This document shows positions 1 to 8,000 of a stretch of 21,516 nt of DNA, piece by piece (positions within the stretch are counted from its first letter, which is position 1; every line of letters starts with the position of its first letter). Location: contig CAZVJA010000081.1 of NCBI GenBank assembly GCA_964626885.1, forward strand, positions 1 to 21,516. The letters run 5' to 3'. Both the position numbers and the translations under genes were made by a program. Source of the stretch: CAZVJA01 sp964626885. Lineage in GTDB: Bacteria > Planctomycetota > Planctomycetia > Planctomycetales > Planctomycetaceae. The notes under the pieces are model-generated. The model did no database searches. It was given only the letters and a program-made list of their open reading frames with translations, and had not been told where the DNA came from.

Positions 1-1
1 C

Positions 2-70
2 CTCGACGATCCGGGCAAGTTCCGGGTCGATTACTGGCCGGCTGCGATCCGTTTTCGACGAGCCGGGTGA
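2..70 (+). CDS. 3' end of an unrecognised gene (partial)
   Basis: The frame starting at base 2 is open from the window edge and ends at TGA 68-70, giving 22 C-terminal residues beginning LDDPGKFRVDYW and ending FRRAG. The composition looks like ordinary coding sequence, and the next strong signal downstream is a hairpin terminator at 216-243, which fits a transcription unit ending here. Too little is visible to name a family, and the 5' part lies outside the window. Confidence 0.45.
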   Translation, partial: LDDPGKFRVDYWPAAIRFRRAG

Positions 71-215
71 ACCGTCATCCGCGCCGTTTTGGCACTCACT
101 TGCACCGGATTCTGCAGCGTTCAATCCATCAATCTTTGCTTTTCCCGAGGAATTTGGAGGTTGTTCGAGTCCAGTATCGCCCACTCTCTAAGATCGTTGT
201 TGAGCGACGAGCCAC

Positions 216-243
216 AAACCCCTAAAAAACAGGGGTTTCTTTG
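216..243 (+). terminator. Rho-independent terminator-like hairpin
   Basis: AAACCCCT (216-223) pairs perfectly with AGGGGTTT (231-238) across a 7-base A-rich loop, and is followed by CTTTG. This is an 8-bp stem with a short T-rich tail on the plus strand. It lies 146 bases after the stop codon at 68-70, so it probably ends that transcript. The near-symmetry means it could also act on the minus strand. Confidence 0.6.
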
Positions 244-318
244 CGCGCGGCGGGCCGTCGAACAGGGAACTTTCTCAATCCGTGCCCCGGGTTTTATCAG
301 GGTTTCCACTGATTGTGC

Positions 319-348
319 TTGCGTTGGTTCCTGTCATTGGGCGATAAT
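319..348 (+). promoter_or_regulatory. Candidate sigma-70-like promoter
   Basis: TTGCGT (319-324) and GATAAT (343-348) are separated by 18 bases, about 40 bases upstream of the ATG at 389. The -10 box matches the consensus at 5 of 6 positions, but the -35 box only at 3 of 6. Planctomycete promoters are poorly defined, so this is a weak call. Confidence 0.25.
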
Positions 349-388
349 CCATCCTGCTTGAAGGGGTAATCGCGCAGAGGGCCAGCCG

Positions 389-598
389 ATGAGCCTCAAC
401 ACCTGTCCTGAGTGCCATCATATCATTCAGTCCGACGTTGACGCCTGTCCGCACTGCGGCTTAAGGTTTCGCGAAACCTTTGCGCATCGGCTGATGCGCT
501 ATACCATTGGTGCCGTGCTGATCATCGCGGTCCTGGCTGCCATCGTCGGAGCGGTGATCTACTGGCTTCCGGAGCGAGGAGCTGGTTCCGCAGGTTGA
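389..598 (+). CDS. Small zinc-ribbon membrane protein
   Basis: A 69-residue protein. Residues 6-24 form a four-cysteine zinc ribbon (CPEC at 6-9, CPHCG at 20-24), of the type that stabilises a small fold by binding one zinc ion. Residues 38-60 are a single hydrophobic membrane helix, followed by a nine-residue tail. The ribbon would most likely face the cytoplasm with the C-terminus outside. An AGAGG box lies about 7 bases before the ATG. It is followed by a hairpin at 599-621 and then by a nitroreductase gene. The function is unknown: such proteins are common in planctomycetes, and the ribbon alone does not identify a partner. A similar CxxC-x16-CxxC ribbon begins the large protein at 18948. 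Confidence 0.75.
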   Translation: MSLNTCPECHHIIQSDVDACPHCGLRFRETFAHRLMRYTIGAVLIIAVLAAIVGAVIYWLPERGAGSAG

Positions 599-621
599 GC
601 GTTGTTCTTTACGAACAGCGT
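599..621 (+). terminator. Hairpin directly after the zinc-ribbon gene
   Basis: Bases 599-607 pair with 613-621 (9 bp including two G-T pairs) around the loop TTTAC, beginning immediately after the TGA at 596-598. There is no clear T-run after it, so it may be a weak terminator or an mRNA-stabilising hairpin. Confidence 0.35.
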
Positions 622-704
622 TCGCTTACCGATCCGAAACAGCCTGCTCCTGTACTGCGCGGTACCGTTCAACAACGAATCAGTTCGCCAGCCATGGAGG
701 TGCC

Positions 705-1313
705 ATGACCTTCGAGAAACCCGCTGACGCACGTTTTCCCCTGCATAAATTGATCCGCGACCGTTGGAGTCCGCTGGCGTTCAACGGCCAGCCGATTAGT
801 CGCGAGATGCTGGGGAGTCTGCTTGAGGCGGCACGGTGGGCCCCTTCTTCCTACAACGAACAACCATGGACTTACATTGTTGCCGAGTGCACAAACAGCG
901 CTGTATTCGAGTCGATGCTGAGCTGCCTTGCAGAAGGAAACATTCCCTGGGCGAAGAACGCATCGGTGTTGCTTCTGGCGGTGGCTGCCTTGAAGTTCTC
1001 GCGGAACGGCAAGCCGAACCGCCACGCTCAGCACGACGTCGGTCTTGCGAACGAGAACCTGGTGCTGCAAGCGAACGCTCTTGGGTTGGCCGCACATCAA
1101 ATGGCGGGGTTTGATCCGGATAAGGCACGAGCAGTATTTGCGATTCCAACCGACCACGAGCCTCTCACTGTGCTTGCGGTCGGTTATCAAGCGGGGGCCG
1201 CCGGGTTGCCGGAAGCGTATCGCACCCGTGAAACGGCCCCGCGCAGCCGCAAGCAGTTCTCAGAGATGGGGTTCTTTGGGCGCTGGGGTACAGAGCCGCT
1301 GTCCGAGCTCTAG
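705..1313 (+). CDS. Nitroreductase family protein
   Basis: A 202-residue, single-domain protein of normal family length. Members bind FMN and use NAD(P)H to reduce nitro groups, quinones or other electrophiles in the cytoplasm. Seen here: the N-terminal Arg-rich segment (RDRWSPLAF, 18-26), the FMN-contact signature RWAPSSYNEQPW (44-55), the middle segment GLAAHQMAGFD (127-137), the strand AVGYQAG (158-164) and a basic C-terminal RSRK...FFGRWG stretch (180-195). The start is supported by GGAGG at 696-700, four bases before the ATG. It stands alone between a zinc-ribbon gene and a sensor kinase, so context gives no hint of its substrate. The family call is firm, the physiological substrate unknown. 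Confidence 0.9.
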   Translation: MTFEKPADARFPLHKLIRDRWSPLAFNGQPISREMLGSLLEAARWAPSSYNEQPWTYIVAECTNSAVFESMLSCLAEGNIPWAKNASVLLLAVAALKFSRNGKPNRHAQHDVGLANENLVLQANALGLAAHQMAGFDPDKARAVFAIPTDHEPLTVLAVGYQAGAAGLPEAYRTRETAPRSRKQFSEMGFFGRWGTEPLSEL

Positions 1314-1616
1314 TTCTTACGGACTGCAAACTGTGTCGATTGTCGCGGTCGTGCCATCGGGACACACCATTCAAAGCCTCGAATGCGTAGCAGTCTTACC
1401 CCCGGCATGATCGGTCAAGGTGACAATTTCGATACCTTTAGGTGAGTCCATCCGTATCAGGGTTTACCTGGAGGTGTTCACCTCACAATCAGTTTGCAAA
1501 TCGCTGCGATGGCATAGCTTGTAGTGCCCCGGGAAACGATCCGGACCTCGTGAACTGGAGTATTCGCCGGCGTACGGACTTCACTTATCGACTTGTACGG
1601 CAAGTATGTGGAACCG
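1314..1616. other. Intergenic region upstream of the sensor kinase, 303 bases
   Basis: No convincing gene. One notable element is a 6-2-6 inverted repeat, GAGGTG TT CACCTC (1471-1484), which could be an operator half-site pair upstream of the kinase, with no supporting evidence beyond symmetry. A frame open from GTG 1442 overlaps the kinase start and has no ribosome-binding site. No clear terminator for the nitroreductase gene was found. Confidence 0.5.
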
Positions 1617-4445
1617 ATGAATCCGCATCCCCTTCAACCGAAGCCAGGTAACCCGCAACCGGAAATGAACCGGGTGCGACGGCGTTACCGCTTGTATTTC
1701 TACGGACTGGCCGGTTTCAACCTTTTGACGATCGTGGCAAGTCTCTGGCTGGGACACGCAGCTCTCAGCGATTATCACGAATCCCTGAGGCAAAGTCGTG
1801 TCTGGAGCGAACGGAGAGGAAAGTTCACCGACCTATCGAATCTCGTCGCCGCGGTCAACGCACCTGGAAACGATATCTTCCGGACCGGCGAGGTCGATTT
1901 GGAACGGATGCGACTCACATTGGCTGAGAACCAATACACCACGGCGATGCAGCTTCTCCGCGAAGATGTTTTACTCGGAGTTGATGAGGAGTTCGTTGGT
2001 CGGATCATTAGTCGACTTGATCAGATTGACACGAACACCGTCCGAATGGAAAGATCAGCGCAAAAAACCCTTCAACTCTTCCAGGAAGGGCACAAGGAAT
2101 CCGCCGCAGCAGAAATGGCGGCGATGGATGCTTATCTTGCAAAGGCCCTTGGCGAGATAGGCCTGTTAAATAGTGATGTGCATCAGATCCGAAGTATGTT
2201 GCTCCAACGAGAGGAAGCACGACTCGCCGGTCAGCAAACAACGAAATATGCGCTCTTTGGCGCTCTCGGCCTGTTCATCGTCGGTGTGACGGTCTGCGGT
2301 CGGCGTATGCTCCTGAAAATGCTCTCGACGGAACAGGAGCGGATGGCGAACGAGATTCGTCTGCGGGGGGTCCTGGACAATGCTGTTGACGCCATCATCA
2401 CGATCGGCGAATCGGGGGTAATCGAGTCATTCAATCCGGCGGCGGAGAAGTTGTTCGGCTACGAAGCCCGGGAAGTCATCGGGCGGAACATCTCCCTGCT
2501 GATGCCGTCTCCGTACCGCGACGAGCATGACGGCTACCTCGCCCGGTATCGAGCGACCGGTGAAAAGAAAATCATCGGCATCGGACGCGAAGCTCTCGGC
2601 CGCCGGAAAGATGCCTCGGAATTCCCTCTCGAGCTTTCGATCAGTGAGTGCAGCGTGCACGGCGCGCGTACATTCACGGGCATTGTGCGTGATATCACGG
2701 CAAGGAAGGCAGCGGAACAGGCGATCTTGCTCGCACAAGCGGAGTTGCAAGCCGTGTTCGACTCCTCGCCCGTGGGCATGTTCTTGGGAGACAAAGACGG
2801 TCGATGCCGCATGGTCAATGCGAAATTCGAGCAGATCTGCGGCTTTCGGGCGGAAGACATGTTCGGCCAACAATGGGTCGATTCACTGCATCCTGAGGAC
2901 CGTACCCGCGTCATCTCCGAGTGGTACAACGCTATCGGTTGGAGCCAATCCTTCGAAAGCGAACATCGTTTTGTTCGAGCGGGGGGCCAGATCGTCTGGG
3001 CGAACGTCAAAGTTGCCACGATTCGGAGCGGTGAGATCACCATCGGCTACGTCGGCACAATGGAGGATATTACCGATCGCCGACGGGCCGAAACGGCATT
3101 GCAACAGAACAACCTCGAATTGAAAGCTGCTCAAGAAAGGCTCGAGAATCAAACCGCGCAGCTGGAACAACAAGCTCGGAAAATTCTCGAAGCCCACGAG
3201 CAAGCCGAGCAGGCAAACCGGTCCAAGAGCGAATTCCTGGCAAACATGAGCCATGAAATCCGGACTCCGATGACGGCCATTCTGGGTTATACCGAAACGT
3301 TATTGGAGGAGAGTTGGGGCAGACCCAATGTGCGTGATCCGCTGCTCGTCATTAAGCGCAACGGGGACCACCTGCTGGAAATCATCAACGATATTCTTGA
3401 CCTCTCGAAGATCGAGGCGGGCAAGCTGCAGATCGAGTCGATTTCCTGCTCACCGCTCGACATCATCGCAGACATTCAATCGTTGATGAAGGTCCGTAGC
3501 GACGCGAAAGGGCTCGACCTGCGCTGTGAATTCCACGGCCCAATCCCAGAAACAATTCACAGCGACCCCACCCGACTGCGGCAAATCCTGCTGAATCTCA
3601 TCGGCAATGCCATCAAATTCACGGAGCATGGGAGCATTACGCTCACATCGCAACTCGTTTGCAGCGTGGGGGGGGGCATGATGCTGCAATTCGAGGTGAT
3701 CGATACCGGAGTCGGAATGACCCCGGAACAGATCTCCAAGCTGTTCCAACCGTTCACGCAGGCTGACAACTCCACAACTCGCAAGTTTGGAGGGACGGGT
3801 CTCGGGTTGTCGATCAGTCTGCGGTTGGCGAAACGATTGGGAGGCGAAATTTTGGTATCGAGCATCTTGGGGAAGGGGAGCATCTTCACGCTGCGCGTCG
3901 CGGTGGGGGATCTCGAAAACACCCGGATGATCGAAAGCCCGCTCGAAGCCATGACCAGAAAAAAGGACGTGGCGGAACCGAAAACCGAGCAAAGCATCTG
4001 TTCGAAACCTCTTGTCGGACGGCGAATCCTGCTGGCCGAGGATGGACCAGACAATCAACGACTGATCTCGTATGTACTGAAAAAAGCAGGCGCAACAACC
4101 ACGGTCGCGGAGAACGGCCAGATGGCCGTGGAATTGGCAACCGATGTCTGGAAGCGCGGGGAGCCGTTCGACGTGATTCTGATGGATATGCAAATGCCGG
4201 TGCTCGACGGTTACTCCGCGACGGGCCGGCTTCGCGCCCAAGGGTACACGTTGCCGATCATCGCGCTCACGGCCCACACAATGGCATCGGATCGGCAGAA
4301 GTGTATCGATGCCGGCTGTGACGATCATTCCCCCAAGCCGATCAATCGCGAAAAGCTTGTGGCGATGATCGTGTCCTATTGCGAGGCAGCGCATCGTAAC
4401 GTCGAGGAAGTTTCCACGGCGGCTTCTTCAGGCGCGATCAGTTGA
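1617..4445 (+). CDS. Hybrid sensor histidine kinase/response regulator with two PAS domains
   Basis: A 942-residue membrane sensor kinase (numbered from ATG 1617). Order: membrane helix (about 30-50), extracytoplasmic helical sensor (51-209), second helix (211-231), PAS/PAC 1 (about 250-362), PAS/PAC 2 (375-490), coiled coil (492-535), HisKA with NMSHEIRTPM and phospho-acceptor His546, HATPase_c with N660/N664, DTGVG (696-700), FQPF and GGTGLGLS, then a receiver (about 801-925) with E808/D809, phospho-acceptor Asp857 in ILMDMQMP, Thr885 and Lys907. All catalytic residues are present, so it should autophosphorylate and pass phosphate to its own receiver. No output regulator, HPt or methyl-accepting protein is adjacent, so the pathway is unknown. 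The frame extends upstream to TTG 1593 and also has ATG 1665. I prefer 1617, which has only a weak GGAA before it. The 3' end overlaps the Nudix gene by 18 bases. Confidence 0.93.
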   Translation: MNPHPLQPKPGNPQPEMNRVRRRYRLYFYGLAGFNLLTIVASLWLGHAALSDYHESLRQSRVWSERRGKFTDLSNLVAAVNAPGNDIFRTGEVDLERMRLTLAENQYTTAMQLLREDVLLGVDEEFVGRIISRLDQIDTNTVRMERSAQKTLQLFQEGHKESAAAEMAAMDAYLAKALGEIGLLNSDVHQIRSMLLQREEARLAGQQTTKYALFGALGLFIVGVTVCGRRMLLKMLSTEQERMANEIRLRGVLDNAVDAIITIGESGVIESFNPAAEKLFGYEAREVIGRNISLLMPSPYRDEHDGYLARYRATGEKKIIGIGREALGRRKDASEFPLELSISECSVHGARTFTGIVRDITARKAAEQAILLAQAELQAVFDSSPVGMFLGDKDGRCRMVNAKFEQICGFRAEDMFGQQWVDSLHPEDRTRVISEWYNAIGWSQSFESEHRFVRAGGQIVWANVKVATIRSGEITIGYVGTMEDITDRRRAETALQQNNLELKAAQERLENQTAQLEQQARKILEAHEQAEQANRSKSEFLANMSHEIRTPMTAILGYTETLLEESWGRPNVRDPLLVIKRNGDHLLEIINDILDLSKIEAGKLQIESISCSPLDIIADIQSLMKVRSDAKGLDLRCEFHGPIPETIHSDPTRLRQILLNLIGNAIKFTEHGSITLTSQLVCSVGGGMMLQFEVIDTGVGMTPEQISKLFQPFTQADNSTTRKFGGTGLGLSISLRLAKRLGGEILVSSILGKGSIFTLRVAVGDLENTRMIESPLEAMTRKKDVAEPKTEQSICSKPLVGRRILLAEDGPDNQRLISYVLKKAGATTTVAENGQMAVELATDVWKRGEPFDVILMDMQMPVLDGYSATGRLRAQGYTLPIIALTAHTMASDRQKCIDAGCDDHSPKPINREKLVAMIVSYCEAAHRNVEEVSTAASSGAIS

Positions 4446-4943
4446 TGGAATATTCGCACGGTACCAAGCGTACAACGTGCGGAACGGAGGCGTGAAGAGC
4501 GCGGGCTCGTTTTGTACCAGCCGGTCGAGCTGCTCCAGGTCGTAATACTCCGCGTTTTCAATCTCACAAGGGTCGATGCACGGCGGCTCGTCGGTCACGG
4601 TGCGGTACAGAACCGTATGCTCTCGCGCGGTCTCCGGTCCGGCGGGGAACTTGGCCATCCGTTCCAACTCGGCGACAAGCCCCAATTCTTCGCGCAGTTC
4701 CCTGGGGGCGCAATCGTCGTAGTTCTCGCCCGATGAGACGTGCCCCGACGCCGATGACGTGAAACAGCCGGGGAACTCATCCTTTGTGGCCGAACGCTTG
4801 TGGACCAGCAATTGGCCGCGCGTATTGAACACGAAAATGCTCACCGCCCGGTGCAGCAGCTGCTTGGCATGAACTTCGGAGCGGGGCGCGCGGCCGATGA
4901 CCCGGTCATCCGCATCGACAACGTCGAAGATCTCTTCGCTCAT
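4428..4943 (-). CDS. Nudix hydrolase (isopentenyl-diphosphate-isomerase-like subgroup)
   Basis: A 171-residue cytoplasmic protein. A complete Nudix box spans 67-89: G67, five residues, E73, seven residues, then REL-R-EELGL. This binds the divalent metal and hydrolyses nucleoside diphosphates linked to another group. The opening MSEEIFDVVDADDRVIG and HRAVSIFVFNTRGQLLVHKR resemble the Idi/YfcD-type Nudix proteins, but sequence alone does not separate an isomerase from a hydrolase. I chose the ATG at 4943 because the protein starts typically there. An in-frame GTG at 4955 would add four residues, and neither has a clear Shine-Dalgarno site. It lies 62 bases downstream of the large propeller gene on the same strand and may be cotranscribed with it. 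Its last 18 bases overlap the end of the sensor kinase on the opposite strand. Confidence 0.9.
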   Translation of the reverse strand: MSEEIFDVVDADDRVIGRAPRSEVHAKQLLHRAVSIFVFNTRGQLLVHKRSATKDEFPGCFTSSASGHVSSGENYDDCAPRELREELGLVAELERMAKFPAGPETAREHTVLYRTVTDEPPCIDPCEIENAEYYDLEQLDRLVQNEPALFTPPFRTLYAWYRANIPSTDRA

Positions 4944-5005
4944 ATTCGGATTCACTTTGCGGCGATGGGCTTGCTGGACGATGGCCGACGCGAGTTAAGG
5001 TTGTG

Positions 5006-8000
5006 TCACTCCGCAATCAGTTCCACCCCGCAAAGGATCGTCGGCAACGATCCCTTCGCTTCCATGCGAATCCCCAGCTCGTGTGCGATCGGTACTCCCT
5101 TGAACTCCTTAACGAGCATCCGCAACGGCTTGCCCGTCTCCGCGAGGATATCGAAGTTGTTGAGCACCGGTTGGCTGCCGAGCGACACGTCGAACACCCG
5201 ATCGCCGGGTTTCGTCGTTTCGGCTGGTTCGATGAAGACCAGCCGGACTGTGTAGGGGCGTGCATCCGCCTTGCCGGCGGCATCGACCGTGGCGGAAGGA
5301 TCTTCGAGCTCCACGCAGAGAGCAGGGGCTCCTTTCGGGTCACCTTCAAACGCGGCGGCGGCATGCCGGCCGACACCGGTGACAAAGAACGCCATCGCGT
5401 TTCCCGGCTTCCAACCAGGACGATTGACGACTTCTTGCACAACGGCGGTCAGGTCGTTCGTCCTCTGATCGGGGCCAATCTCCCCTCGCTTCGGCCACTG
5501 CTTGATGTTCCAGGTGACTGACGCTGCGGTTTTCGGCCGGGATGTAAAGTCCTTCGTCGTCGTTTTGAAGGCGGGAGCGTCATCGGCTGCCTGCGCGGTG
5601 ATTGTCTGCGGCGCTTTTGCATATGCCTTTTGCGATGACTCGAACTGAATCCAGGCGGCCTTGATCTTTGCCCCGTGCGGCAACGGCACGCCGGTAAAAC
5701 GGAGGCCGAACGTGCATGGGGTGGTATCGCCGGCGAGGGTCAGTTCCGGTGTGTTGAGGGTGACGGTACCCTTGTCGTCCTCAATGCCGTCGTCTTCGTC
5801 GCGCACGATGGAGAGACCCGTCTCCAGCTTATGAATCGGGCTCGGGTTGACGCGCACGACGACTCGTTCCACCCCTTCCACACCGGACGCCGCGACCCAC
5901 GTTTCCCCCTCGCCATCAATCCGTGACGAGTGATGCCGGAACCAGCGCGGCTGTCCGTCGACTCGGACCGCAATATCGGGGGACGGCCCGCCAACGCTGG
6001 GATATTCCATCCACAACGTTCCATCGTCGGCCCGGCGATCTCCCGGCGCGCCGAAGTTCACCCCCGCCTGCTTGACCCTCTGGCCGTCGTAACTGAAATC
6101 ATTGTGCGTCCACATTTCGAGTTCGGGCATNNNNNNNNNNNNNNNNNNNNNNNNNNNNNNNNNNNNNNNNNNNNNNNNNNNNNNNNNNNNNNNNNNNNNN
6201 NNNNNNNNNNNNNNNNNNNNNNNNNNNNNNCCGGTGAGCGGATCGACCCGTTCGATCGTTTCGCCGGTTTTCAGGCTGTACATCCGCCCGCCGGCGATAA
6301 TGCGGTCGCCATGCAGAATCGGCGGCGTGCCGTAGTTGATCGGCTTATCCCACAGCCGTTCGCCGGTGTCGGCGCGGTAGGCGATCATCCGCGTGCCGTT
6401 TTCATTGAGCACGGTATCGTTCGAAGGGCGAGTCGATTGCAGCAGAATGTTGTGCTCGCGCGAGACGCTCAACCAAGTGCCGAAGATGTTCTCGGACGAC
6501 TCCCACCGTGGTTTGCCGGACTGCATATCGATCGCCAGCAGGCGGTACGTTTCGGGATGCACCTTGCCGCGCCGCGCGAGCTTCTGTTCAACGCCGGGAG
6601 GAAGCTTGTCGAGCGCGTAGAGCACGCCACCCGAGACCGCTACTGCGTTGTGAATGAACCCATGCTTCGCTTCGATCCGCCAACGGACAGCACCCGTCTT
6701 GCGGTCCATGATGACGAGTGCATCGCTGGCGGACTTGTCGTAATCGACGAAACGGAACTTGCTGCGAGAGTCTTTCTTTTCGGCGGGGAGGCCGAGTTTT
6801 GCAGTGAACCCGGCGAACCCTTCGCCAGCAATCAGGAAGTTTTCAGAGACACCGATGTAGCCCCAGCTCTCCGCCTTGCGGCCATCAGCGGAATCGGGGA
6901 GCGAGAAGACCGAAAGCTGCTTGCCAGTTGCGGCATCGAGCACGAGGCAGTCGCGACCCTGGATGATGTAGACTCGGTCCTCGGTGGCGACGAAGTTCGT
7001 GCCGCGTGCGTTCGCCCCCGGAATGTGCACCTGGTTGTACTGCGTGTTGGTCGGCGTGTCTTTGTAAGTCTCGTCGTAATAGATGCCGAAGGTTTCGTCC
7101 CGCTTCAACGGCACTCTCCACAGCACACGACCGGTGTAAACGTCGCGGGCACTCAGCGATTCCATTCCCTGGATGATCAGCCGGCCGGCGATGACCTGTT
7201 CCGGCGGGCCGTGCCCGTGACGGGGCAACACATCCATATTGGAGCTGCCGCCGAACCAGAGGATGCCCAGCGGGAGCTTCACCAGCTGATCATCCGACTT
7301 GACGGTGTTGCTGATGTTGCCGTACTGATGCGTCCAGACCCCCGAACCGGGAAGCGCCCCCGGTCGTGTAAGCAGGGCATGTCCGTCCCGCGCGGTCCAG
7401 GTCCATTTATCTTTCGGCAAGCCGGCCGATTCCGTTGCTTTTGCGAGGTTCGCGGCGTCGTCACCCGCGACGTTCAGCCAGGCGGTGCCTCCGTAGGGGC
7501 GGAGGGTTTCATAGATGCGGCGAATCTCGTCCGATTTCGCGGAGAGCCCAACGGCGGCCGCGTCATTCACGACCGTCAGCGACGAGAGATAGGGCGGCGC
7601 GACGAACGACTCGATATCGCCGGCAATCAATGCGATTCGATTGCCGTAAAAGCCGTGGGCGTCGAATTGCCTGCGTAGCCCGTCAATCTTCGCATCGTCG
7701 CGATCAATCGCGACGATGTGCAGATTTGATTCGGTCGCCAGCGCTTCCAGCAGGTGACCGTCCCCAACGCCGTAAAACAGGGCAATGCCGTCCCGAACGC
7801 CGGTTTCATCCAGAAGGCGTTTCGCCAGCGATTGCGCATCCGGTACCGCTTGCGGCTTAGCCTTATTTTCGACAAGAGTCGGGATATTTCCCTGCGGAGC
7901 GCTGGCACCGTAGGCAAGCAGGTGCCCTTCGCGCGTGACGGCGAAGAGCTTGTCATCGGCGGCGATCAGCCGCGCGATGCGGATATTTCCAGCCTCGCCG

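Larger units (their letters stand above)
71..388. other. Intergenic region, 318 bases
   Basis: I see no credible gene here. The frames open in this stretch have no ribosome-binding site, give Cys/Ser/Arg-rich translations typical of chance frames, and run across a strong hairpin. The stretch holds a terminator (216-243), a weak candidate promoter (319-348) and a tRNA-T-arm-like string near 154-172 that does not fold into a tRNA. Confidence 0.6.

Noticed and set aside
150..185. tRNA-like 3' end: TTCGAGTCC followed by ATCGCCCACT, with GGGCGAT at 340-346
   Set aside because: The T-stem bases do not pair (GGTTG against CCAGT), no D- or anticodon arm is found upstream, and GGGCGAT lies downstream, which would need a permuted tRNA or tmRNA that nothing else supports.
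89..361. Open frame of 90 codons on the plus strand
   Set aside because: No ribosome-binding site, chance-like composition, and it runs through the terminator hairpin at 216-243.
1442..1651. Open frame of 69 codons upstream of the sensor kinase
   Set aside because: It overlaps the kinase start, lacks a ribosome-binding site and has no recognisable motif.
3450..4394. Minus-strand frame of 314 codons inside the sensor kinase
   Set aside because: Antisense to HATPase and receiver domains that have intact motifs in the plus strand.
5930..7678. Long plus-strand frame (582 codons) opposite the propeller gene
   Set aside because: It is antisense to a well-supported gene, crosses the N gap, and its Arg/Gly/Val-rich translation is typical of complement frames in GC-rich coding DNA.
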